A DNA stretch of 64,000 bases, from contig JAFRGD010000025.1 of the NCBI GenBank assembly GCA_017433975.1, positions 1 to 64,000 of the forward strand, read 5' to 3'. Of the stretch, positions 17,877-26,171 are shown in pieces (the stretch's first letter is position 1; every line of letters starts with the position of its first letter). Below the pieces are notes generated by a model, which saw only the letters and a program-made list of their open reading frames with translations, was not told the DNA's origin and made no database searches. Origin of the DNA: Mogibacterium sp. GTDB lineage: Bacteria; Bacillota; Clostridia; Peptostreptococcales; Anaerovoracaceae. The position numbers and the translations under genes are program-made.

Positions 17877-19430
17877 ATGGCAAGAGATTTCAGCAAACTG
17901 CAGAACGGAAGCGACATCCGGGGCGTCGCCATCGAGGGCGTACCGGGAGAACCGGTCAACCTGACCGAGGAGTTCGCTGCCGCTGTCGGCGCCGCTTTCA
18001 CATATTGGCTGGCCCAGCGGGTCCGCAAGAACGTCTTTGACCTCAAGATCTGCGTCGGCAGCGATCCGCGGCTCTCCGCGGACACGCTCAAACAGGGCCT
18101 GGCCAAGGGCGTCTGCTACCTCGGCTCGCGCGTTTACGACGCGGGCACCGCGAGCACGCCGGCCATGTTCATGTCGACCGTCATGCCGTACTATGACTTC
18201 GACGGCGCGGTCATGATCACCGCGAGCCACCTGCCGTACAACCGGAACGGCTTCAAATTCTTCACCGCCGGGGGCGGTCTCGACAAAGAAGACATCAAGG
18301 CGATCCTCGACAAGGCCGCGACGCTTTACATCATGCCGGAATACTACGAGATGGAGCCGGTCAACGTCATGGACATGTACGCGGCGCACCTCCGCATGCT
18401 CCTGTCCGCCAAGGGCGGCGGGGACCTCCGCGGGCTCAAGGTGGTCGTCGACGCAGGCAATGGCGCGGGAGGCTTCTTCGCAAAAGACGTGCTCGCCAGA
18501 CTCGGTGCGGACGTCTCCGGCAGCCAGTTCCTCGAGCCGGACGGCTCGTTCCCGAACCACCAGCCGAACCCGGAGAACAAAGACGCCATGGCCGCGATCA
18601 CAAGCCGCGTCCTCGAGACCGGCGCGGACCTCGGCATCATCTTTGACACCGACGTCGACCGGAGCGCCGCCGTCGCGCCGGACGGCAAGCCGATCAGCCG
18701 GAACGAGATCGTCGCGCTCGCCGCAGCCCTCGTCGCCGCCGACCACCCGGGTGGAACGGTCGTCACCGACAGTATCACGTCGACCGAACTCGCCGCCTTT
18801 CTCAAGGACGAGCTCGGGCTCAAGCACCTCCGCTACCGGCGCGGCTACCGCAACGTCATCAACAAAGCCATGGAGCTCGCGGCCGAAGGCGAAGACGCCT
18901 TCCTCGCGATCGAGACGAGCGGCCACGCGGCTTATGCGGACAACTATTATCTCGACGACGGCGCCTACCTCGCGGTCCTCATCGTGGCCGCCGCGGCGCG
19001 CCTCAAGCGCGAGGGCAAGACCGTCGGCGACCTGATCAGCGGGCTCGGCTCCCCGGCCGAAGCCATCGAATACCGCATGGACATCCTCGCGGAAGACTTC
19101 GGCTCCGTCGGCGACCGCGTCCTCGGCGGCCTACCGGACTATATTAAGGAAATGAACGGCCGCAGCATCCGCTTCGGCGACGTGACCAAAAAATACCGCC
19201 TCGACCTCTCCCTCGAGGAGCCGAACTACGAAGGCGTCCGCGTCAACTACCGGATCGTCGAGCTTTCGAACGAGGCCGAGTCCTACAGCGGCTGGTTCCT
19301 GCTCCGCAAATCACTGCATGACCCGGTCCTGCCGCTCAACATCGAGTCCAGCACCCTGCACGGCGCGGCCATGATCGCGCCGGTCATCCGGCTTTACATG
19401 AGAAAATTCCCGGAGGTCACCGAGTTCTGA
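17877..19430 (+). CDS. Phosphoglucomutase/phosphomannomutase-family enzyme
   Basis: 517 residues from the ATG at 17877, preceded by GGAGGG. The alpha-D-phosphohexomutase family is clear: the phosphoserine loop ITASHLPYNRNG (Ser117), the metal loop DTDVDR (257-262) and a sugar-binding ETSGHA loop. It should interconvert hexose 1- and 6-phosphates in the cytoplasm, supplying sugar nucleotides for wall or surface polysaccharide. The preferred sugar cannot be told, and the sugar loop reads ETSGH rather than the more usual EESGH. The MurE-like ligase follows after 24 bases, so a cell-envelope operon is likely. Confidence 0.85.
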   Translation: MARDFSKLQNGSDIRGVAIEGVPGEPVNLTEEFAAAVGAAFTYWLAQRVRKNVFDLKICVGSDPRLSADTLKQGLAKGVCYLGSRVYDAGTASTPAMFMSTVMPYYDFDGAVMITASHLPYNRNGFKFFTAGGGLDKEDIKAILDKAATLYIMPEYYEMEPVNVMDMYAAHLRMLLSAKGGGDLRGLKVVVDAGNGAGGFFAKDVLARLGADVSGSQFLEPDGSFPNHQPNPENKDAMAAITSRVLETGADLGIIFDTDVDRSAAVAPDGKPISRNEIVALAAALVAADHPGGTVVTDSITSTELAAFLKDELGLKHLRYRRGYRNVINKAMELAAEGEDAFLAIETSGHAAYADNYYLDDGAYLAVLIVAAAARLKREGKTVGDLISGLGSPAEAIEYRMDILAEDFGSVGDRVLGGLPDYIKEMNGRSIRFGDVTKKYRLDLSLEEPNYEGVRVNYRIVELSNEAESYSGWFLLRKSLHDPVLPLNIESSTLHGAAMIAPVIRLYMRKFPEVTEF

Positions 19431-19454
19431 AAGTTCACAGGAGATGACCCTTTC

Positions 19455-21260
19455 ATGCAAAAGTACTTATTGAAAGATTATATTGCGCTGCTCGCCGGGC
19501 GGGGCCTGCTGGTCGAAGCGCAGGGCGTGGAAGCCCTCGCGGACCGTGAGGTCGCTTTGCTGTCCTACAATTCCGCGGACGTCGTCCAGGACACGCTTTT
19601 TGTGGCCAAGGGCGCGGCGTTCCGGGCGAAGTACCTGCGCGACGCGGTGGACCGCGGCGCCTTCGCGTACGTCGCCGACCGCGAATTGTTGGACCGGCTG
19701 GCAGCTGGAACAGCTGATGTCATTCAGGCGATTGCGCGCGACGACCATCCAGTCGACGCGCCGTGCATCGTCGTGACCGACATCCGGCTCGCCCTGTCCT
19801 GCCTGGCCGCCTTTTATTTTGGTGAGCCGGCCCGCGACCTCACCGTCGTCGGCATCGGCGGGACCAAAGGCAAGTCCACGACCACATTCTTCCTCGAGCA
19901 CATCCTCGCGGCCTACAACGCGACCGTTGGGCGGCCGTCGCCGGCATACCTCTCGACCCTCGAGACCTACGACGGCGTCTCCCGCGCGGTCTCGCACATC
20001 ACGACGCCGGAGTCCTACGAGATCCACCGGCACTTCCGAAACGCCGTGGACAGCGGCATCCGCGAGGTGATCATGGAAGTCTCTTCGCAGGCCTTCAAGG
20101 TGAAGCGCGTCCCGGACGTCCGCTTTGACATCGGAATCTTCACCAACATCAGCGAAGACCACATCAGCCCGATCGAGCACCCGGACTTCGACGACTACTT
20201 CCGCTGCAAAATGGAGATGTTCGCGCAGACGGAGACCGCGCTCGTCAACTGCGGCATGGACCTGGCGGAGGACGTCCTCGCCATCGCCCGCCGCGACAGC
20301 GGCCGCATTTTGACCTATGGGGTGAACGCCGACTCAGTTGCAGGCAGCCTGGGCAGCGACGCCGACAGCCCGTCGACGGCCACCGGTTCATCGATCGCCG
20401 CCGGCGCTTCCGCTGTACCGACGGAAAAGCCGGACTATTACGCCTTCGACGTCCGCAAGGACGGCTTCGCCACGCGGTTCCGCGTGCACCTGCCGGACGC
20501 CGACGTGCCGGCCGGGACCGTCCGGACTCTCCCGGCCACCGAGCCGGAGTTCGTGCTCAACATGCCGGGGCTCTTCAACGTAGAGAACGCCGTCGCCGCA
20601 ATCGCTGCGGCGCACCTGCTCGGCGTACCGGTGCTCGTCATCCAGCACGCCCTCCGCACCGCCTGCGTCCCGGGCCGCATGGAGCTCTTCCACACCGCCG
20701 ACGAGCGGATCATCGCCGTCGTCGACTACGCGCACAACAAACTCAGCTTTGAAAAGCTGTTCGAATCCGTCCGCGAGGAATTCCCGGGCAAACCGGTTTT
20801 CGTCGTCTTCGGCGCGACGGGCGGCAAAGGCGTGAACCGCCGCCACGACCTCGGCTACGCGGCCGGGCTTCTCGCGGACTACGCCGTCGTCACCAGCGAC
20901 GACCCGGGTCCGGAGCCGTTCGCGGACATCGCCGCCGGCATCGTCAAAGCGTTCGGGCAGGGCTTCGCGGAGCGCCAGACCGCTCAAATCGCCGGTGCAA
21001 CCGGTATCACGACAGCCAGCCCGGCCGATGCAACCGGTACCGAGGCAGCCGCAGACCACTACGCGGTCACCGAGGACCGCCGGACCGCCATCCAGGCCGC
21101 CTTCGCCGCCGCAAAACTCCTCGGCGGCGCCGTGATCCTCGCGACCGGCCGCGGGCACGAAAAGACAATCAAAATAGGCACGGAATATCTTCCGTACCCA
21201 TCCGACGTGGAATGCATCTCCGAGTGCATCGCACAATATAACGCTGACACGGCCCGGTAA
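19455..21260 (+). CDS. murE: MurE-like UDP-N-acetylmuramyl-peptide ligase
   Basis: 601 residues. AGGAGATGA lies 9 or more bases before the ATG. Mur ligase architecture: a short N-terminal UDP-binding domain, the ATP loop GIGGTKGKSTT (133-143, with Lys where Asn is usual), a central domain (MEVSSQAFKVKRV, FTNISEDHISPIEH) and a C-terminal domain (VVDYAHNKLSFEKLF, VVFGATGGKGVNRR, TSDDPGPEPF, ATGRGHEK). MurE adds the third residue of the peptidoglycan stem peptide. The DNPR motif typical of diaminopimelate-specific enzymes reads DDPG here, so the amino acid added is uncertain. Two Ala/Gly/Ser/Thr-rich insertions (~295-320 and ~512-535) make it longer than the usual ~490 residues. Confidence 0.8.
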   Translation: MQKYLLKDYIALLAGRGLLVEAQGVEALADREVALLSYNSADVVQDTLFVAKGAAFRAKYLRDAVDRGAFAYVADRELLDRLAAGTADVIQAIARDDHPVDAPCIVVTDIRLALSCLAAFYFGEPARDLTVVGIGGTKGKSTTTFFLEHILAAYNATVGRPSPAYLSTLETYDGVSRAVSHITTPESYEIHRHFRNAVDSGIREVIMEVSSQAFKVKRVPDVRFDIGIFTNISEDHISPIEHPDFDDYFRCKMEMFAQTETALVNCGMDLAEDVLAIARRDSGRILTYGVNADSVAGSLGSDADSPSTATGSSIAAGASAVPTEKPDYYAFDVRKDGFATRFRVHLPDADVPAGTVRTLPATEPEFVLNMPGLFNVENAVAAIAAAHLLGVPVLVIQHALRTACVPGRMELFHTADERIIAVVDYAHNKLSFEKLFESVREEFPGKPVFVVFGATGGKGVNRRHDLGYAAGLLADYAVVTSDDPGPEPFADIAAGIVKAFGQGFAERQTAQIAGATGITTASPADATGTEAAADHYAVTEDRRTAIQAAFAAAKLLGGAVILATGRGHEKTIKIGTEYLPYPSDVECISECIAQYNADTAR

Positions 21261-21277
21261 ACCCGGGCCGTTTTTTT
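21250..21277 (+). terminator. Terminator overlapping the murE stop codon
   Basis: CGGCCCGG and CCGGGCCG flank a short loop that contains the TAA stop (21258-21260), followed by seven T. It separates the ligase gene from the convergent gene ending at 21281. Confidence 0.8.
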
Positions 21278-21280
21278 ATC

Positions 21281-22159
21281 TTATCCGAAGAGCCGGTCCG
21301 AAAACGCAGCCGCAGCGGCCAGCAAAGACTGCGCGCCGCGGATCGGTTCCGCCATGTCTTCGACGACGCCCCGCCGCTTGGCGAGCGCACAGTATAAGGC
21401 ACCCGTAACCGCGCCGGTCGTCTCCGCGTCTCCGCCCAGGTTCACGACGCCGACGATCGCTTCCCGGTAATTCTCCGTGTTCGCCAGGCACCAGACCGCG
21501 CATTCCAGGATGTCGACGACCGAAAAAGAGCTCTGGACGTCCGCAATCGGCAGATCACAGAACGCTCGGTCGAGGAGGCACCGGAAAGTCGTCCCCGCAA
21601 ACTCGGAAAATTCCGAATGATCCAGGTTCTGCACTTCTGCAAAAGTCTCCCGGAACATCTTCGGCGACGCGTACTCTGCGTCCGGATTTCCCGCAAGCAG
21701 CCGGATCAGATACTGCACATAAATGCAACAGCCCATAATCACGACTTCGTCGGTCGACTCCTGCCCCACCGTCTGACGGACCGCCTGGATCACAGCGGCC
21801 TGGTCCCGGACGCCCCGGGCGAACAGCGCCAGCGCGACCGGCGGCATGAGGGCCAGCGCGGTTTTCACCCCGCCGCTTTCCGCGAGGTCATGCACTCCGG
21901 CCAGGTCTCTTCGAATCGCACCGTCCAGCGCGGCCGCCGAAGCGACCTCCGCAGCGTCCCGCGGTCCCGACTGCATCGCCGCAGCCGTCACCTGCGGACT
22001 GACCGAGCAGGCCGCCCCCCGCTTCAGCTTAAGGACCGGTTTTTTATACAGGTCTTCCCTCTTCCGTCCGCTTGCGGCGTTTCCATACGCCCCGCCGACG
22101 ATCTCCCCGAGAAGCACCATAGCCGCGAGCTCCGTAAATGCATTTTTATCCATTGTCAT
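21281..22159 (-). CDS. ADP-ribosylglycohydrolase (DraG)-like protein, active site degenerate
   Basis: 292 residues from the ATG at 22159, favoured because GGGGG lies 6 bases before it; an ATG two codons upstream is too close to that run. The fold is recognised from the N-terminal LLGEIVGGAYGNA and the C-terminal VNLGGDAETTGAVTGALYCA, which match DraG/ARH family ends. Family members remove ADP-ribose from proteins using two magnesium ions held by a TDDT-type motif near the N-terminus and by GGDTDT near the C-terminus. Here the first site reads SPQVT and the second GGDAET, so key metal ligands are lost. It may bind ADP-ribose-like ligands without hydrolysis, or act on something else. It stands alone, convergent to murE. 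Confidence 0.7.
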   Translation of the reverse strand: MTMDKNAFTELAAMVLLGEIVGGAYGNAASGRKREDLYKKPVLKLKRGAACSVSPQVTAAAMQSGPRDAAEVASAAALDGAIRRDLAGVHDLAESGGVKTALALMPPVALALFARGVRDQAAVIQAVRQTVGQESTDEVVIMGCCIYVQYLIRLLAGNPDAEYASPKMFRETFAEVQNLDHSEFSEFAGTTFRCLLDRAFCDLPIADVQSSFSVVDILECAVWCLANTENYREAIVGVVNLGGDAETTGAVTGALYCALAKRRGVVEDMAEPIRGAQSLLAAAAAFSDRLFG

Positions 22160-22193
22160 AAACATCCCCCGATCTGCAGTTTAACACATAATT

Positions 22194-22374
22194 ACGGTTA
22201 CGCACCAAGTCGCTTACAGGTACACCCGCTCCTAGTCCGCTACAGGTACGACCGCACCAGATCCGCTTATAGGTACGCCCGCACCAGGTCCGCTTACAGG
22301 TACGACCGCACCAAGTTCGCGTATAGGTACGACCGCACCAAGTCCGCTTATAGGTACGACCGCACCAGGTCCGC
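22194..22374 (-). repeat. 27-bp tandem repeat copying the 3' end of the isocitrate dehydrogenase gene
   Basis: Six or so 27-bp units begin with the last nine codons of the dehydrogenase gene and continue past its stop. On the minus strand the units read ADLVRSYL-stop, ADLVRSYLY, ANLVRSYL-stop, ADLVRAYL-stop, ADLVRSYL-stop, then two degenerate, out-of-frame copies. Most differences between the in-frame units are synonymous (GAC/GAT, TTG/CTG, CTA/CTG). Confidence 0.85.
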
Positions 22375-23670
22375 GAACTCCCGGCAAGTCGCGCCGCCCG
22401 GCAGGCCGGTCATGCGCGCGCCGAGTTCCGCGTCCGCCTTCGCGAGGGCGGTTTCGAGGCGCGCCGCCTGCTCCGTGCAGCCGATGTGCGAAAGCATCAT
22501 GGCGGACGCCTTCAGCAGGCTCGCCGGGTTCGCGAGGTGGCCGATGCCCTCCTCGATCATCCGTGGTGCGCTTCCGTGAATCGCTTCAAAAATCGCATAC
22601 TCCGTTCCGATGTTGGCCGAGCCGGCCGTCCCGACGCCGCCCTGGATCTGGGCCGCTTCGTCGGTGATGATGTCCCCGTACAGGTTCGGCAGCACGAACA
22701 CCTGGAACTGGCTCCGGATGTCCTCGTTCACAAGGTTCGCCGCCATGATGTCGATGAACCAGCTGTCGATCTCGAGCTCCGGGTACTCCTCCGATGCGAT
22801 CTTCCGGCAGATTTCGAGGAAGTCGCCGTCGGTTTTTTTCATGATGTTCGCCTTGGTCACGATTGAGACGCGCTTCTTGCCCGTGGCGCGGGCGTGGTCC
22901 ATCGCCGCGCGGGCGATCCGCATCGTCCCCTCGCGCGTCGTGACCTTGAAGTCCACCGCCAGGCTGTCCCCGACCCGGACGCCGCGGCTCCCGAGCGCGT
23001 ACTCGCCCTCCGTGTTCTCGCGGAAGAAGCTCCAGTCGATGTTCTTCTCCGGAATCACGACCGGGCGGACGTTGGCGAAGAGGTCAAACGCCTTGCGAAG
23101 AAAGACGTTCGCGCTCTCGAGGTTGACCGTGTTCATCGAAGCGTTCGGGGTCGTGGTCGGCCCCTTGAGAAGCGCGCTGCACTCCTTCATCGCGGCCATC
23201 ACGTCGTCCGGCACGGTCTTGCCGGCCGCGAGCCGGTGCTCCAGCGTGAAGTTGTCGATCGGCCGGAGCGCGATGCGGCCGGCCGCGATCTCGTCCGCCA
23301 GCAGCCGCTCGAGGACGTCGCGCGCCTCCCGCATGATGATCGGGCCGATGCCGTCGCCGCCGGCCAGGCCGATGACGAGCTTCCCGTCGGTTGGTGTTGC
23401 AGCGGCTGCGTCGGTCGCGGTGGCGCCGGTATCTTCGGCAGTCGCGACGACAGCACCGATTGCCGCAGCAGTCGCGGCATTGGCTGCGGCTTCGGTTGCC
23501 TCGGTGGTTGCGCCGGTTGCCACGGCGGTTGCCGCGGCAATCGTACCGCCGGCCTCGCGGGCCGCCTGGATGCGCGCGTTCCGGACGTACTGCTCGCGCA
23601 GCATCGCTTCGAACGCGGCGGTCGCCTCCCGGATGTCCCGTTCGATGTTTTCGTCAAAAGATTCGTTCAT
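22348..23670 (-). CDS. icd: Isocitrate dehydrogenase with an Ala/Thr-rich insertion
   Basis: 440 residues. The isocitrate/isopropylmalate dehydrogenase family is clear from GLAGGDGIGP, LKGPTTTPN, ESANVFLRKAFDLFANVRPV, FFRENTEGEYALG, VLPNLYGDIITDEAA, GTAGSANIG and FEAIHGSAPRM. It decarboxylates isocitrate to 2-oxoglutarate. Residues ~1-43 match the short N-terminal extension of clostridial homologues as I know them. A stretch of ~50 residues rich in Ala and Thr (~44-94) then interrupts it before the first beta strand. It is the last gene of the citrate operon, downstream of aconitase across a 437-base gap. The coding 3' end is the first unit of a 27-bp tandem repeat. The coenzyme (NAD or NADP) is not decided. 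Confidence 0.88.
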   Translation of the reverse strand: MNESFDENIERDIREATAAFEAMLREQYVRNARIQAAREAGGTIAAATAVATGATTEATEAAANAATAAAIGAVVATAEDTGATATDAAAATPTDGKLVIGLAGGDGIGPIIMREARDVLERLLADEIAAGRIALRPIDNFTLEHRLAAGKTVPDDVMAAMKECSALLKGPTTTPNASMNTVNLESANVFLRKAFDLFANVRPVVIPEKNIDWSFFRENTEGEYALGSRGVRVGDSLAVDFKVTTREGTMRIARAAMDHARATGKKRVSIVTKANIMKKTDGDFLEICRKIASEEYPELEIDSWFIDIMAANLVNEDIRSQFQVFVLPNLYGDIITDEAAQIQGGVGTAGSANIGTEYAIFEAIHGSAPRMIEEGIGHLANPASLLKASAMMLSHIGCTEQAARLETALAKADAELGARMTGLPGGATCREFADLVRSYL

Positions 23671-24107
23671 TTTTATCCCGTCCTGATTTCTTTTTATACC
23701 GACTTTCTTGTTCGATAAGGTCGTGTCGTCCTTTTTCGTTTTTACTCACTACGAAGCCATTTTGTTACTATTGTAAGTAAAACTTGTTCCAATTCTCCGA
23801 AACAATAAAGCTCACCCTCATGAAACTCCGCTCAAATCTTTCCATTTCGCGATATTTTGCGATAAGGCGAACCCCTGATTGCTCACAACCTACTGATAAA
23901 ACCTTCATTGTATGTAAAAGGGTTTGTTCTCATTTCTGATTTTACGTACATTTGGTCAAGAAGAAGCAGATCGTCAGTAAAAATGATGTTTGATATGTGC
24001 TTCGCAGCGATTCAGTTCGCGCCGGTCATGGCCGCGTACTTGTATTTTCCAGTCACGGGTTCTGCAGCTTCCGCCAGTCGCTTCAGCGGTCCGCGCCGGT
24101 CGTGGGT
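23671..24107. other. Gap between aconitase and isocitrate dehydrogenase genes
   Basis: This 437-base AT-richer gap has no convincing gene. It begins, next to aconitase, with two diverged copies of the aconitase 3' end (24083-24106 and 24012-24041). The remainder has a GCGATA direct repeat near 23850 and possible weak promoter elements for icd, none well enough spaced to call. Confidence 0.5.
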
Positions 24108-24140
24108 TCAGCGGTTTGCGCCGGTCATGGCCGCGTATTT
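24012..24140 (-). repeat. Reiterated 3' end of the aconitase gene
   Basis: The last codons of aconitase (YAAMTGANR-stop, 24108-24140) recur downstream. A full copy at 24012-24041 reads YAAMTGAN-stop in the same frame, 96 bases further on. A degenerate copy at 24083-24106 keeps GACCGGCGC and CCGCTGA. The third copy differs from the first by few bases. Confidence 0.75.
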
Positions 24141-26099
24141 CAGCAGGCCGCCTGCGAGGAGGATGTCCTTCTGCCGGCCGGCGAGCTGCATCACGAGCGG
24201 GACCTCGCACTTGAAGACGGCGCTGGTCTCCACGCTCCCGGCAAAGTCCGAGCCGGTTGTCTCTATCGGTTGCATGACCGTCATGACGATCCGGCCGTCC
24301 GCGAGGCCGCCGTGCACGTTGCGGAGGGCGAGCATGTCGCCCTGGCAAATTTTGTCGTAGTCCGCCGGGTCTTCAAAGGTAAGCGGTAGGATGCCCGCGT
24401 TGACCAGGTTGGCCGCGTGAATCCGCGCGAAGCTCTTCGCGACGACGGCTTTGATCCCGAGGTACAGCGGGGCGAGCGCCGCGTGCTCGCGCGACGACCC
24501 CTGGCCGTAGTTCTGCCCGCCGATGATGATGCCGGCGCCGGCCTCCTTCGCGCGGTTTGCGAACGTCGGGTCGACGACTTCAAAGCAAAACTCCGAGATC
24601 TTTGGTATGTTGGACCGGTACGGCAGCACCTTGGCGCCGGCCGGCATGATGTGGTCAGTGGTGATGTTGTCCCCGACCTTGAGGATGGCCTCCGCGTAGA
24701 TGTCCTTCGCGAGCGGCCGCGTCTCCGGGAACGGTTTGATATTCGGTCCGCGGAGGACCGGCGCCGCCGCGGCCTCCGAAGCCGGGAGCGGCGGAATCAC
24801 GCCGCTGTCGTTGATGCGGAACTTCTCTGGAATATCGACGTGGCCGGCGGCCGGCAGGGTCGTCGGGTCGGTGAAGTATCCCGTCAGGGCCGACGCCGCA
24901 GCCGCCTCCGGGCTGACGAGGTAGACCTGGCCGTCCTTGGTTCCGGACCGGCCGAGGAAGTTCCGGTTGAAGGTCCGGAGGCTCAAGCCGCCGGCCTTCG
25001 GGGAGAAGCCCATGCCGATGCACGGCCCGCATGTGCACTCGAGGATGCGGGCGCCCGCGTCGATCAGGTCGGTCAGCGCGCCGGACTCCGCCAGCATCGA
25101 GAAGACCTGCCGCGACCCCGGGGAGATCGAGAGGCTCACGCCGTCCGCGATCCGCTTGCCCTTCAGCATCCGCGCAACCTTGACCATGTCGGACAAAGAA
25201 GAGTTCGTGCAGGAGCCGATGCAGACCTGGTCGACCTTGATGTCCGCGAGGTCGCGGACCGGCCGGACGTTGTCCGGGCTATGCGGGCAGGCCGCGAGCG
25301 GCTCGAGCTCGCTTAAGTTAATCGTGTAGCGCTCGGCGTATTCCGCGTCCGGGTCGCTCTCCAGCGGCACCCAGTCGCCTTCGCGGCCCTCGGCGGCGAG
25401 GAACGACCTCGTCGCTTCATCGGACGGAAAGATCGAGGTCGTTGCCCCGAGCTCTGCACCCATGTTGGTGATCGTGCAGCGCTCGGGCACGGTCAGGCCC
25501 CTGGCCCCCTCGCCACCGTACTCCACGATCGCGCCGACGCCGCCCTTGACGGACAGCATCTCCAGCACTTTCAAAATGATATCTTTTGCGGAGACGTTGT
25601 CGCGCAGCGCCCCCGTGAGTTCCACAAAGATCATCCGCGGCATCGGGATGTAATACGCGCCGCCGCCCATCGCGACCGCGACGTCCATGCCGCCGGCGCC
25701 GATCGCCAGCATGCCGAGGCCGCCGCCCGTCGGCGTGTGCGAGTCGGACCCGATCAGCGTCTTGCCCGGCACGCCGAAGCGCTCGTAGTGCACCTGATGG
25801 CAGATGCCGTTGCCCGGCCGCGAGAAATAGATTCCGTGCTTCGCGCACACGCTCTGGATGTACCGGTGGTCGTCCGCGTTCTCAAAGCCCGACTGCAGCG
25901 TGTTGTGGTCGATGTAAGCCAGCGACCGCTCCGTCCGCACGCGCGGCACGCCCATCGCTTCGAACTCGAGGTACGCCATCGTCCCCGTCGCGTCCTGCGT
26001 CAGGGTCTGGTCGATCCGCAGCCCGATCTCGTGCCCGGTGATCATCTCCCCGTCCACCAGATGCGCCGCGATGATTTTTTCCGCAATTGTCTGTCCCAT
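24108..26099 (-). CDS. Aconitate hydratase
   Basis: 663 residues. AGGAGG precedes the ATG. The aconitase/IPM isomerase superfamily is clear: IGSDSHTPTGGGLGMLAIGAGG, the cluster cysteines in CIGSCTNSS and LECTCGPCIGMG, and the swivel domain VGDNITTDHIMPAG with QNYGQGSSREHAA near the C-terminus. It isomerises citrate to isocitrate with a [4Fe-4S] cluster. The length and single-chain arrangement fit the ~640-residue aconitases of clostridia and other anaerobes. It lies between (Re)-citrate synthase (72 bases upstream) and isocitrate dehydrogenase, so the three make 2-oxoglutarate. Its 3' end is copied downstream of the stop codon. Confidence 0.92.
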   Translation of the reverse strand: MGQTIAEKIIAAHLVDGEMITGHEIGLRIDQTLTQDATGTMAYLEFEAMGVPRVRTERSLAYIDHNTLQSGFENADDHRYIQSVCAKHGIYFSRPGNGICHQVHYERFGVPGKTLIGSDSHTPTGGGLGMLAIGAGGMDVAVAMGGGAYYIPMPRMIFVELTGALRDNVSAKDIILKVLEMLSVKGGVGAIVEYGGEGARGLTVPERCTITNMGAELGATTSIFPSDEATRSFLAAEGREGDWVPLESDPDAEYAERYTINLSELEPLAACPHSPDNVRPVRDLADIKVDQVCIGSCTNSSLSDMVKVARMLKGKRIADGVSLSISPGSRQVFSMLAESGALTDLIDAGARILECTCGPCIGMGFSPKAGGLSLRTFNRNFLGRSGTKDGQVYLVSPEAAAASALTGYFTDPTTLPAAGHVDIPEKFRINDSGVIPPLPASEAAAAPVLRGPNIKPFPETRPLAKDIYAEAILKVGDNITTDHIMPAGAKVLPYRSNIPKISEFCFEVVDPTFANRAKEAGAGIIIGGQNYGQGSSREHAALAPLYLGIKAVVAKSFARIHAANLVNAGILPLTFEDPADYDKICQGDMLALRNVHGGLADGRIVMTVMQPIETTGSDFAGSVETSAVFKCEVPLVMQLAGRQKDILLAGGLLKYAAMTGANR

Positions 26100-26171
26100 G
26101 TTGTTTCCTCCTGGTTCTGCCTTCCCGGTCCGCCGCTATTAGCGGGTAATCGCACGATTCCGTCCCCTGTC

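Noticed and set aside
21281-22159. Functional ADP-ribosylglycohydrolase as a plain call
   Set aside because: The metal-binding residues of both motifs are changed, so activity should not be assumed.
22194-22374. CRISPR-like array
   Set aside because: Units are directly adjacent with no unique spacers; they are copies of the icd 3' end.
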